Source: Pigoraptor vietnamica
Taxonomy: Eukaryota > Opisthokonta > Filasterea
NCBI GenBank assembly: GCA_943704525.1
Contig: CALSCQ010001305.1
Location: 1 to 36,383, forward strand
DNA: 36,383 bases
Reading direction: 5' to 3'
The notes beneath the pieces are model-generated. The model was not told the origin of the DNA. It saw only the letters and a list, made by a program, of their open reading frames with translations, and ran no database searches. This document shows, piece after piece, positions 12,595 through 23,720 of this stretch (position 1 is its first letter; each line of letters begins with the position of its first letter). Made by a program: the position numbers and the translations under genes.

Positions 12595-14620
12595 ATGGCC
12601 GACACGGCGCCCGCTGCGGTAAGATGTCTTCCGTGTCATCGCTGGAGAGGAAGCCTACTGGGATTCGTTGTGATTACCACACTCTTCACGTTACGTCGAA
12701 ATTTCATCAAAGTGTTTGGCCGTCTTGCGTTGTGTGCGACATCAGCGTGCTCGGTCCAACTGACGCTCGGTTCCCACTGTTCTAATGCGCTCGGTATGTC
12801 CTCATTTCAGGCGGACGAGCCGTCATCCGCCGCGCAGCCTTCCGCGCCCGCTGCCGCCGAAACACCAGCCACAGCAGCCGAAGGTCCCCGCGATCGTAAT
12901 GGTCCGCGCGGCGCCGGTCGCGGCCAACACGTGCACCACGGTGGCTACCCGCGCCCCCCGATGGGCTACGGCATGTACCCGATGGGAATGCCCTACCCGC
13001 CCATGCCCATGTACGGGCGCGGCGGGTGGGGCGGTCCGAGGGGGCGCGGGGGTGCGCAGCGCGAAGGCCACGCACCGGGAGGAGAGCGCTCCCCGGGCGC
13101 GGAGGGCGTGCGACCAATGGGACCGCCCAGCGGCATCAAAACGAACCTCTATGTTGCCGGTCTGCCTTCGACGGCGACTGACGAGACGCTTGCGGGGCTC
13201 TGCACGCCGTGGGTGGAGTGATTTTGTGTTGTGTGTTGTGGATGTGTGGGACGTTGCTGACGCCCTGCACCGCACAGGTACGGTGAGGTCGTCTCCGCGA
13301 AGGTCATTGTCGATCGCGCGTCCGGGCAGTGTAAGGGCTACGGTTTTGTGATGCTGGACTCGCCCGCGACCACCGCCAAGGCCGTCGCGGGGCTCAAGGT
13401 GGCCGGCTATACCGTCTCGTTCGCAAAGGTGTGCGGCCGGCGCGCGTAGCCCTCGGTGCCTGCTCCCTCTCTCTTTCTCTATCTCCCCATGCCTCACCGT
13501 GCGCCGTGCATTGCAGGACCAAAGCGGTGCTACGGGTGCACCGTTGCAGGCGCATCAACCACACCCGCACCCCCACGCCCACGCGCAGCCAGGGCACGGC
13601 AACGGGCACGCGCGCGGCCGACCCGCGGGCGACAGCGACCCGACGAACCTCTACTTCTCGAACCTTCCCCGCCACATGGACGAGGCGGTGGGTGCAAGTT
13701 GATGGCTTAATGACTTCGGTATGGGATATGTGCGAGGCAACGGCTGATTTTGACACTGCGCAGCAACTCGAGGCGATGATTGCGCCGTTTGCCAAGCCCG
13801 TGTCCACGCGCATTCTCCGCGACAGCTCTGGATTTGCCCGCGGCGTTGGATTTGCGCGGTGTGTAGGCGCTTGCGTGCATGCGTGTCACTGCCTGTCCAT
13901 TGCTGAGCACTCTGCGCGCAGGATGGAGGCGCCGGACGTGTGCGAGCAGATCATCAGCAACTTCAACGGCGTGTATCTGCCCGGTTGCCTCGAGCCCCTC
14001 CAGGTGCGCTTGGCAGACCCGCCGGGACAGCGGCGCGGACGGGGGGGCGGGAGTGGCGGGGGTGGCGGGGGTGGCCAGCGCATGGCGCACATGCAGCCGC
14101 AACACTACTGGCCGCCGCACCCCTACTCGCGTCCGGACGGCGTTGACCCGCGGGTGGGTGGAACAAGCACGTGGCAGTGGCATGGGCCGTGTTGGCAAGC
14201 TATTCTGACCGCGTTACCACGTGCAGTCGATGCCGCCGCTCCCGGGGGGTCCCTTTGTGCGACCGGGCGACGTCGCGCATCCGTATCTTGCGGGGTGGGT
14301 CTGAGCTCGCAACAAATTGCTGTTTGCTTGCATGTCTGATGCTTCGTGTGCGCAGGATGATGCCTCCTGGCGGCGTCCCCATGCACCCGCTGGCAGGGTA
14401 CCCGCCCGGCGCCCCTCTTCCCGCAGACGCCTACGCGCCCCCCGCAGCCCCGGAGGCACTTGCGGCGCGGATGGACGAGATGCGTCTCTCGGTACGTGCG
14501 GCGATCTGCACGTCTTGTCTTCATGGCTTGCCTGTCTTTTAGTGTGATGCTGAAACACCCCTTTGCGCGCAGGATCGGCCATCGCCCACGGCGGCCGAGG
14601 GCGAGGCAGCCGCAAAGTAA
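12595..14620 (+). CDS. RBMS/MSSP-like RNA-binding protein with two RRMs
   Basis: Two-RRM protein closest to the RBMS (MSSP) family, which binds A/U-rich single-stranded RNA or DNA. Exons: 12595-12618 (24 nt), 12811-13208, 13278-13428, 13517-13687, 13764-13858, 13922-14153, 14227-14294, 14356-14491 and 14573-14620, giving 440 aa. RRM1 has RNP2 NLYVAG (120-125) and RNP1 KGYGFV (160-165). RRM2 has NLYFSN (235-240) and a RGVGFAR RNP1. RDSSGFARGVGFARME is almost identical to the family. The N-terminal region and the inter-RRM linker are low complexity (Gly/Arg/Met/Pro and His/Pro-rich), and the C-terminus has a Gly run and Pro/Met-rich tail, suggesting condensation-prone behaviour (inference). Exon 1 codes only MADTAPAA and precedes a 192-nt intron with consensus GTAAGA and TTTCAG ends. 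Confidence 0.9.
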
Positions 14621-14740
14621 CTGCGCGTGGCGTGCATAGCAAAGAAGTCGTTGCGCGTGCGTGCGCGTGCCGCGTGCGCGTGGCGTGTATCAAATTCGCG
14701 TGTGTATCTCGCTCAATTCTAAGCGGAATGGACAAGGCTT

Positions 14741-14806
14741 CATTCACTCTGATTGCAGTACACACCCTGCATTCTCTCTGATTTCACCTCAGCATTCACT
14801 CTGATT
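14741..14806. repeat. Three 14-bp repeats at the M16 stop codon
   Basis: CATTCACTCTGATT at 14741-14754 and 14793-14806, with CATTCTCTCTGATT at 14770-14783. The right-hand copy contains the stop codon and last codons of the minus-strand M16 gene; the others lie just past it, in the 175-bp convergent gap with the RBMS-like gene. Confidence 0.9.
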
Positions 14807-17800
14807 CGCCAAACGCGGCCTCCACGGAGTCGTGCGTCTGCACGGCGTACCCGCGCGCCTCGAGGAACCGCGCGACCTCCTCCGCCTTGGACGTGTTGCA
14901 GCACACGGCCGCCGCGCTCTCCGCGGGCACGAGCAGCCGCCCGATGTGCTGGCGGGCCACGCGGCGCACGTCCTCCGCCGTCACCCGCTTGACGGCCTCG
15001 GTCATCCGACGATTGTGTCCGGGGGACGCGCCGCGCATGAAGTTGGTGAGGAAGGACTCGTCGGCCGCGTCCGCCACGGCACGCTCGCGCTCCGCCAGCA
15101 TGTACACGACGCCGCTCACCGCACCCTCGAGGCGCACCGGATCGACGGCGGTTTCTCCGGTCGCAAATCCGCGAATAATGTCGGACGCAACCTCGAGCGC
15201 ACGCACGGGGTTGGACGAACGATACAACGTGAAATAGAGCAGGCCGTCGTCGGGGAGGAGGCGGATGTTGTACGAGTACGAGAGACCCAGCCCGCGAATT
15301 TGGCGCCACAGGGGACCCTGTCGCAGTGAGCAATGAGCAATGAGCATGAGCACAGGAGAAACGGCGGAGAGCGAATTGAACGCAGACCACACAACGGTAT
15401 TTTGCAGACACAGCCAATTCGGACGCACACAATACAGTGCTGTTGCTGCAGCAACGATCGGCAGCCACACATACCTCGAGCGCCGTCATGTACTCGATCA
15501 GCACGGTGAGCGGCGCCACATCCGGGTGGTCGACGGACGTGACGGCTTCGCAGGCAAGCGCGAGGAACGACGATTCGATGGCACCCACGCCCAACACGGA
15601 CGCGCGCCCGTTGCGGTCGCTGCGGAGGTACGTGCGCATGTCGGGCACGGCTACGACGGGCGCGGGCGAATCGGCGGCGGACGATGCGTTCGCTGCGGGT
15701 GCGAGGGCCGCGCGGACCGAGGAAAGGAGGTCGGGGTGTTTGGACGCATCGCACGCCACGTGCACGCGCATGTTGTCAGGGGACACGAGTGCTTCGTGGA
15801 TGGCCGTCTGCGGCGCAAGGGCACGGGGTCAGCAGAGTGCGCCTGGGGACAGTATGACATTTGAAGTGGAATCGGCCGACGGCACACAGCTGGCGACGGC
15901 AGACACCTGCGATCAAACACACGCACGGCACCCACCAGCTTCGCAGACACGTCCGCCGGCGCCTCCGCCGCTTCGTCGATGAGGTCCTCCAGGACGCCCT
16001 CCTGGCGCACCACGTTCGTCACGAGCGCATTGCACGCGCTGCCCTCGAATAGCACGTCGCGCGCGAGGGCCGCCACCAAAGCGGAACCGTGCCGCTTCAC
16101 CTCCGGGGCGTCGTTTACAAGGCGTGTCGCAACCACGCGCGCGCGGTCGGCGGAGAACACAATGCCGCCAAACACGTCGCGCAACCACGCGAGCGCCCGC
16201 TCACGCTTTGCGGCCTCCGCGCGGACGTGGACGACGAGGGCCTGCGGAAAGCGACCCGCGTCAAACGACGAACCGCGGAAGCCGAGGGACGCGCCGCGAT
16301 CGAGCGTGTCCTCCTCGAGACCCTCGATGACGGCTGTGTGGGAGAGGAGCTCGCCCGCCCGCCGGACGCCGCTCTCGAACAGCAGCTCACAGTAGAGCGG
16401 AAGCAGGGGCCGTAGATTGGCGGGAACGCGCGCCGTGTCAAGCGCCACAGTCACGTCCACAAACTCCGTGCGGACGCTGTCGACTTGCAGGAAGAACGGC
16501 GCGCCCGCCAACGCGCCGGTGCCCGGGAGCTCCAGGTCCCCGCCCGCTTGGCGCCCAGCAAAGCGGCCGGGGTGCACCCACGTGCGCACGGGGTGGAAGC
16601 GGATCGTCGACGTTCCCGGCACAGGGAAGCGCGCGATCATCTCAATGGGCGCTTCGACCGCGTTCTTCGCGGACGCGGCATCCAGCGCATCACCGAGGCG
16701 ACGCAGGCCGTCCTCGCCGAGCTCAGCAACGCGCCGGCCCACGCGCCGCTGCGTCGCCTGCTGCAGGGCGTCGGCGAGCTTGGTGCTTGGCCGCGCGCAC
16801 ACCGTCACGCGCGGGCGGGCGACAACGTGGTCTGCGAGGAGCGACTGCCAGAACGCGCTCCCTTCACCCGCAAGCGAATCCAGGTGCCCGATCGTGTCGA
16901 GCCGGGCGGCGAGGGCGTCTGGCGCGCCGCCGTAGAGCACGTGGCCAATGACGGCCTCGGCGACGACGTCGTGCGGTCCCAGTTCGAGCGCGCTGATCGC
17001 ATCAAGGCGCAGCTTGGCGACGACCGACGCCATGCGCTTCGGGTCGATCGCCTCTTCGCCGTTCGCGATGCGCTCAAGCACTCCCATGGCACGCGCGGCA
17101 GCGTCGTCGATTGCCTCCATCTCCACGCCGGCGAGCTTGATGTAGTGCGCCGTCGACGCGAACATCTCGACATCAAAGTCCACCGACGAGCAGACGGGGT
17201 CGTCCTCGCACTCTACAAGGTCACGCTGCAGCGGAGAGACGGGGCTGTCTGTGAGGTACGTCCACAGCACGCGTAGGGCCTGCACGGCGCGCGCGTCCGT
17301 CACGCGCGGCCCGCGCCATCCGATCATGACGGTGCCGTTGTCCTCGCTGTCCGCGGGGAATTCGACGCTCAGCGACACATTGCCGCGTAGAGGCGCGAGG
17401 GGTGTCGTCCACGGGCGCGCGAGCGGCGGCGGTTGAGGCTGTGGGGGACGTGTGAAGTGTGTGAGCGAGCAGCGTGTGCCACGAGGTCCCGTCAGACGCC
17501 GACATCCATCCCACTCTCAGACACGTCGCCACTGTCTTCCTGCAACGCAATGCCCCCCCCCCCCTCTCTCTCACACAGACACAGACACACACACAGACAC
17601 ACACACAGACACACACAGACACACACACACACACACAAGCAAGCAAGCAAGCACACACACACACACACACACACACCTTCGCGAGAATCTTGGATTCGAC
17701 AGGTGCGAGCGCGCGGAAGACGTCCGCAGGGTCCACATGACCTGCGACCACGACGGTGAGGTTTTCGGGGCGGTAAAAGTCCCTGTGGTACGCCATTACG

Positions 17801-18718
17801 CGCTCGTGCGTGCATGTCGTCCGCAGGTTGTGCAGCGCGCCGCCCGTCTCCGAGACGTAGCCGTTGTCGCCGGGGTAGAGCTGCGCGATCAGGTGGCGGA
17901 ACGCGATGTTGTCGCCCTCGTTCTCGACGCCAAGCATCTCGCTGTACACGACGCCCGCGTCCTCCCCCTTGCCGTTGACGTGATACACCTCCGTCACAAA
18001 GCCGCTCTCGCGCAGCGTGGGATAGAGCACGTGGTCGAGATAGACAGGGAGCAGGTTGAGGAAGCCCTGCGTGCCGGTTGTCAGCAGGCAACAGCTGACA
18101 CACAGAGCAAGGCGGAGTCGATGACGACGACAGGGTGATAGTGGGCGACAAGGGAACGCGAACAAGCTCGCGCCTGCTTCACGTGCCCACCTCGGAACCG
18201 GCGGTCATCAGCGTGTAGCTCGTGTGGTCCACGGCCGTCCACGCGTTTGTGCCCTGCGCAAGGCACCGGTTCGCCGCCATGTCGAGCACGCCCTTGTACG
18301 GGTAGTCCTCGCTTCCGAGAAAGACAAGATGCTCCAGCGTGTGCGGAAGGCCGTCGTCGTCGCGCGCCTCTGTCGCGAGGGCAAGATACCCGTGCACGAG
18401 GGGGCCGTCAGTGCGAGCGACGCACACGCGCAGACCCGTCGCGCGCAGGCGGAACAGCGACACATCGATGCCGCGCAGGTCCACCGATGTCAACAGCTCG
18501 GCACGCTCCATGGCTGCAGCGCGGGAGAGGCGTCGCGCGTGGATGGCGTGTGCGGGCGTGCAGCTGGGCAGAGGAAGGACCCTTCTAACCGCAGCAGCGT
18601 TCGAGAGCCTGCGTGCAGTGCGTGCGCGCGCGAAAGGGAGGTAGAGCGAGAGCGACGAAGGCCGAGAGAGGAACGTTGACGGAGAAATGCAGCGCACGCG
18701 CGCGAGAGCGAACAGCAT
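14796..18718 (-). CDS. M16C metalloprotease, yeast Sdd3/YOL098C type
   Basis: Inverzincin (pitrilysin/insulinase clan) peptidase. Exons: 18718-18191, 18066-17677, 17438-15936, 15807-15475 and 15317-14796. Starting at 18718 it has 1091 aa; from the internal Met at 18511 it has 1022 aa, close to the about 1040 aa of yeast YOL098C. Counting from the internal Met, HTLEH (57-61) is the inverted zinc motif and Glu150 in VVYSEM the third ligand. The sequence around PYKGVLDMAANRCLAQ and TNAWTAVDHTSYTL follows the Sdd3 group rather than presequence protease Cym1. The 69 residues upstream of Met 18511 contain many Arg, Ser and Ala and no Asp or Glu, which would suit a mitochondrial presequence; whether translation starts there is uncertain. 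Intron 2 has a long TG tract. Substrate unknown. Confidence 0.88.
17553..17676 (-). repeat. C12 run and (CA)n/(TG)n tract in M16 intron 2
   Basis: On the plus strand there is C12 at 17553-17564, then TC, then CACAGA and CA repeats with an AAGC interruption at about 17637-17653. In the transcript it reads as TG repeats beginning at the 5' splice site (17676) and ending in a G run. Confidence 0.95.
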
Positions 18719-18921
18719 AGTGGCTGGTGTGTGCCTCGTGTGAGCTGCTGCGTTTCAATCGCCCACCGCAGCCGGTGGCACATGACATCATCCAGACACG
18801 CCAGTCAGCTGTAGCAAGCCTGGCCGTTTTCTGCTCGGCATCTCGCATCCGTTCCCTGAAGTGCGCAGGCTGCGCGTGTGCTGCGTGCCGTGTGTGCAAG
18901 TGCTGCGAAGACATTCGGGCC
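18719..18921. promoter_or_regulatory. Short divergent M16/ETNPPL promoter
   Basis: Only 203 bp separate the two ATGs if the upstream M16 start is used (410 bp if 18511 is used). It includes TGACATCA at about 18784, a CRE/AP-1-like sequence. No TATA box or CACGTGA box is seen. Confidence 0.4.
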
Positions 18922-21093
18922 ATGTCTTCGCCATCGACGTACGAGGATGTGCTGGCGGCGCGGCGGGCGCACACTGCGTGGGTGTCGGTGTGCAATTGCC
19001 CTCCCACACGACACTTGCAAGCACAGCTCGCCAGTCCCAGCGAGCCTCCTTGTGTCTCCCATGCACCACGCACACCCGCACACTTGAACTGAGAGCGCGC
19101 ACGTGCAGGGCGGCGCTGAGCCTGTCGTTCAAGGACCCGCTGATGATAGTGCGCGGGGAGGGCCAGTTTCTCATCGACCACACGGGACGGCGCTTTCTGG
19201 ACGCCTACAACAACGTGTGCCACGGTGGGCTGCTGCGCATAGCACACACAAGTCGCTCCACGACCACGCACTCACTGCTGCCTGCGTATGCTGCCTGTGT
19301 CCTAATGGAGCATGATGCTGCAGTGGGGCACTGCCACCCGGCCGTCGTGCGTGCCGCGCAGGAGCAGATCGCCGTCCTCAACACGAACACGCGGTGCGTC
19401 TGCCGTGGGACATTGCACCGAGTGTCAATTGCATGCAGTCGCCCATCCATTCCGCTGGCAGTTCTGCTACTGCGAGTGGCACACATTGAAAAGGCGTGCA
19501 CGTCTCTGCAGCTACCTGCACCCCCTGCATGCGCAGTACACCACGCGGCTCGCAGCCACCTTCCCTCCCGAGCTCTCCGTTGTCTTCCTCGTCAACTCTG
19601 GTTCGGAAGCCAACGACCTTGCGCTGCGGCTGGTGCGTGGGCGCCCATGCAGTCCATACCATCGACCACCCGTACTCTTGTGCCTTTCGGTGTTACAGCA
19701 CACACAACGTGCCTGTTCCTCTGGCTGAGTGCATGCACTGCAGGCGCGCAAGTTCACACGGGCGCGCGATCTCATCGTGCTTGCGAGTGCGTACCATGGC
19801 CACACGCAAGCGGTGATCGAGGCAAGCCCATACAAGGCGGACAAGAAGTCGGGCGGGTTCCCCCTACCCCCCTACGTCCACAAGGTGGCTGGTCCCCTCT
19901 TACCATCGTGCGATTACTCGGTCTGCCTTGGCGTCGCGCTGTCTGCCCAATCGTAGACATGTCGTTCGCTGTTTCCGCTTCGATACGCTTGCAAGTGCTC
20001 ACTCGGCTGGCTGACAGGTCGACGCCCCCGACGGCTACCGCGGCCGCTTCCGCCGCGAGTCGTTCGAGGGACAGGCGCCCGATGCGCTCGGCGGTGCGTA
20101 CGCGTCGCTCGTAGCAGATGCCGTCGATGGCATTCGAAAGAGCGGCGGTGCGCCGGCCGCGTTCCTGTGCGAATCGGTGCTGGGGTGCGCTGGGCAGGTG
20201 GGCGAGAGAGGGGGGGGGAGGGGGGGTGGGCGCCTGTGATGATGGCGAGGTTGCGTGTTCGCGCTATTATGGAAAGACCATCCAACGCGCACTTGCATGT
20301 TGATCCTGTTGCCTTTGTGCCAGGTCGTGCTGCCTGAGGGATACCTGCGTCACGCGTACGCCGCCGTGCGTGCCGCGGGTGGCCTGTGCATCGCCGACGA
20401 GGTCCAAGTGGGCTTTGGTCGCGTGGGATCGGCCATGTGGGCATTCGAGCTGCAGGGCGTCGTCCCCGACATTGTCACGCTCGGGAAACGTGGGTTACCG
20501 TTTGGTGTTTTTGTTGCGCACGGTTGATGGCGGCAAAGCACGAATGTGAGAACTGTGTCTGCACCGAGTGGTGTGCCGCACTCCAACACCCGCGCGCAAG
20601 GCTGATGATGCTGTCCACAGCGATCGGCAACGGCTTCCCTATGGCCGCGGTGGTGACACGCCCCCACATTGCCGCGGCATTCTCCGACCTTGAGTACTTC
20701 AACACGTTTGGCGGCAATCCCGTGTCCTGCGCGGTGGGCCTCGCCGTGCTGGACGCCATCGAGAGCGACCGCCTTCGCCAAAACGCGGCGGCCGTCGGCG
20801 ACCACATGGTCGCCCTCCTGCGCGCTCTCTCAAACTCGCACGCGGCCATCGGGGACGTGCGCGGTCTCGGCCTGTTCGTCGGCGTGGAGCTGGTGACGGA
20901 CCGCGTGGCGCGCACGCCCGCAACCGAGCTTGCAGGGCGCGTGTGCGAGCACATGAAGGGCGCGGGGGTGCTGCTCGGTCGGGACGGCCCCGACGACAAT
21001 GTCATCAAAATCAAGCCGCCGCTGTGCTTCTCGCACGCCGACGCCGAGCGGCTGGTGGACGCACTGGGCGCTGCGCTCGCCGCGTGCCAATAG
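18922..21093 (+). CDS. ETNPPL: Class III PLP enzyme, ethanolamine-phosphate phospho-lyase type
   Basis: PLP fold type I, class III aminotransferase family, nearest to ETNPPL/PHYKPL. These human enzymes split phosphoethanolamine or 5-phosphohydroxylysine into aldehyde, ammonia and phosphate. Exons: 18922-18977, 19109-19224, 19324-19393, 19512-19632, 19744-19884, 20018-20197, 20324-20489 and 20621-21093, giving 440 aa. Landmarks: [42 protein letters not shown] with Asp253, and LGKPIGNGFP, with Lys283 expected to form the Schiff base. [19 protein letters not shown] and KIKPPLCF are almost unchanged from animals. Exon 7 ends one base into a codon at a GTGGGT donor. The family is certain; distinguishing phospho-lyase from alanine-glyoxylate aminotransferase 2 activity would need phylogeny. 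Confidence 0.92.
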
Positions 21094-21098
21094 AGTGG

Positions 21099-21156
21099 TG
21101 CCTTCTGTAACATCACGCTGGCAATAGACGGATGCCGTTTGTAACGTCACACTGCC
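21099..21156. repeat. 24-bp imperfect direct repeat after the ETNPPL stop
   Basis: Units 21099-21122 and 21133-21156 share 19 of 24 bases, with TGTAAC and a TCAC core in each. They sit 6-60 bp past the stop codon, in the 242-bp convergent gap with uL13, probably in the 3' UTR. Function unknown. Confidence 0.7.
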
Positions 21157-21335
21157 GTAACACCGCGCGGAGTGTGCGGTCACTTCGCCTTAATAACCAC
21201 AAAGATACGCCAATCAAGCAGCTTGGTGTCACCGGCGACGAGAGCGCTCTCCCACACTTCGGTACCATGTCAGAGGACGGGTGTTCATTGTTTTCGGTCA
21301 CGCGGGTCCCCCCGCACAGCGGGGTCGGGGCACGC

Positions 21336-22628
21336 CTAGTGGCCATACTGGGCGAGCGTCGTCTTGACCGTCGCGAGCTCCTTCGTCTTGTTCGTTGCGG
21401 CCTTGACGCGCAGCTTGGCGAGGGCCTTCTTGGCCTGGTAGAACGCGGCGCTCTTCACCTTGCGCTTCTCCTCAAGCGTCTTGACGACATCCTGCACACG
21501 ACACAATCGCCCGCGTCAGAGCAAATTCGACACGGGGAGGACACACGGAGAACAGAAGAGCGCCGTGCATCACCAACAAAGGAAATGCCGTCAACCACTC
21601 AGTGCGAATACGCATCCTCCTCAGCACTCCTTCTCTCTTTCGCTGTCCCAACAACACACGGAAAAAAGCACAGCATTACGCCCTTCAAACCCAATCCAAT
21701 GACGCGTGCACCAACTTCCTCACTCATACAACGCTCTCTTCTAAAGCCACGCAGCATAGCAAGGGCGCATCGACACCGAACGGCATTTCCAACGCACCTG
21801 GTACTTCCAGCCGACCTCGTGCGCGAGGCGCCCGAGCACCGTGAAGCGGCGCTGGGGGCGGAGGCGGAGCACGCGGAGGGCATCGGGGACGACCATGCGC
21901 TTGACCTTGTCGTACGGCGGGGGAACGCCCTCAAAGACCTTGAGGCGCTCGAGGGCGGCGGCACCGCGCGCCGTCTTGTGGGGGAGCATGCCGCGCACGA
22001 CGCGCCAGAACATGCGCGAAGGGGCGCGGAGGTGGTAGGGCCCCTTGCGCGGGTGGATGTTGTTGCGCTTGCGGAGGAAGTGGTGGTACTTGGTCTTGTT
22101 GCGGATGAAGCTGCCCGTGATGTTCAGCTCCTCGCAGCGCACCACGACGACCTTCTGGCCGCTGAGCAGCTCCTTGGCCACGATCGACGCAAGGCGGCCG
22201 ACAAGGTGGCCGGCGCCGTCAATGACAACGACCTGCGCGCGCGCGTGCATGCGCCAGTGAGTGCGCGGTACGACAGTGCATCTCCACTTGATACAACAGG
22301 CATGCGGCACAAACCGCCCACAAAAAACACAGCGCGCGATGCCATGTGCCAGACGCCGTGGGCCTCGCGTAGCCCACAGCGCGACAAATGAAGCCACACA
22401 AAACAGCGTGGACAGAGATGATGGATAGTTCGACGATTCTGCACACATAATTCGCGCAGCCACTCGTCCGACGCCCGATCATTGCGAGACACACATGCGA
22501 ATAAAACACGCAAATGTGCTCCGATGGCACACTGCCCAGCCGCCGTACACACGAGTGGACGATGAAACACAAAGTGCCCAGCTCATCTACCACGGCCCAT
22601 GCACACAACGGACCTTCGTGAACACCAT
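21336..22628 (-). CDS. RPL13A: 60S ribosomal protein uL13 (L13a/L16)
   Basis: Large-subunit ribosomal protein uL13. Exons 22628-22614 (15 nt), 22232-21798 and 21491-21336 give 201 aa (human 203, yeast 199). Exon 1 codes only MVFTK; its GTCCGT donor joins in phase to [55 protein letters not shown] and VPPPYDK are typical. The C-terminal segment [16 protein letters not shown] is closer to fungal than animal sequences known to me. Introns 1 and 2 are 381 and 306 nt. I searched them by eye for box C/D snoRNAs, since animal RPL13A introns host them, and found no convincing C and D box pair. The tiny first exon is the least certain part of the model. Confidence 0.94.
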
Positions 22629-22716
22629 TTTCGCAGAGACAGCGTCACAGGGCACGTTGTCGTCGAGAGAAAGAGGGCGAACAAGCGTGCTGGGACTCCT
22701 TTTCTTGAGGGAAAGC

Positions 22717-22747
22717 AGGGGGAGAGGAGAGAGAGGGAGAGAGAGAG
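22717..22747 (-). promoter_or_regulatory. Polypyrimidine tract upstream of uL13 ATG
   Basis: A 31-nt uninterrupted purine run on the plus strand is a CT tract in the uL13 sense direction, ending 89 nt before the ATG. Ribosomal protein genes of many eukaryotes start transcription in a pyrimidine tract (5' TOP). The transcription start is not known here. Confidence 0.5.
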
Positions 22748-23227
22748 CGAACTCAGACGCTGCCATGTGAGTCGTGAGTCGCATCAGAGCCGCCGTAATA
22801 ATTTCCCGTTTGTATGAAAAATGTATTGCAGTGGACGCGCGTAATAAATCGCTGGCCGCCATGTGGGACCCCCCGTGCATGGCACCCCGGATGATGTCAC
22901 GTGAGAAATTAATCGGAGAAGACGACACAGTGCCGTCATTTGTAACCGTGCGTCATTGCGTTCTGGTGATGTCATGTCACGGGTGTCCAAGCAACGGTGC
23001 GCCAAAAAAGGCACTCTCGCCGAACGATGCTGTGCACTTTACAATTGTGCACGCACACACACGCACACGCACACACACGCGCACGCACACGCCCATGAGA
23101 CGGACCGTCGCGCATATGGAACGAGCGCTGCCGTGGCGCACTGCCAAAAACTCCCCTTGACCCTGTCGGCACTTTGCTCGAGTTGCGTATTCTTCACTGG
23201 GCCATTGAGGCCATTGAGTTCTGAGCC
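22748..23227. promoter_or_regulatory. Divergent uL13/TMC promoter, remaining part
   Basis: TCACGTGA is at 22897-22904. A CA-rich leader (23050-23092) lies upstream of the TMC ATG. The sequence GGCCATTGAG is directly repeated at about 23200-23219. No TATA box or extra gene is visible. Confidence 0.5.
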
Positions 23228-23654
23228 ATGTCGTCGTACCATCACACCGACCCCGACGGCCCCGTGGGCGAGGTGGACGTTGACCCGAATGGCGGGCTTG
23301 GTGGGGACGACGCGGACGCACCCGGCGCGTTCGCATCCGCCGCCGACGAGCGCCTTCCGCAGGGCAACGGAACGCCCCGCGCGGACTCGAGTGGCTCGCG
23401 CGCGTCGAACCGAAAGCGACCGCCGGCGTCGCCCATGACGGTGACATCGACGCTTGACGAGAAGGCGAACGAGCACACGCGCCGGTTCTTTGCGGAGCCC
23501 ACGCTGGAGACGTCGTTTGATCAGCCGGCGCAGACGCAGACGCAGAGCGGGTTTGAGGCTGCGGTGCCGTCGTACACGGCCGCCAAAAAGGCGAAGAAGG
23601 CCGTGCTGAAAGAGAGGTGTGTGTGTGTGTGTGCTTGTGTGTGTGTGTGTGTGC

Positions 23655-23720
<66 letters not shown>

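Noticed and set aside
16485-17276. 263-codon plus-strand frame inside the M16 gene
   Set aside because: Antisense to exon 3, which encodes the conserved protease; no independent evidence.
21492-22613. Intronic snoRNA in uL13, as in animal RPL13A
   Set aside because: GTGATGC and CTGA occur, but no box C/D pair with a terminal stem was found.
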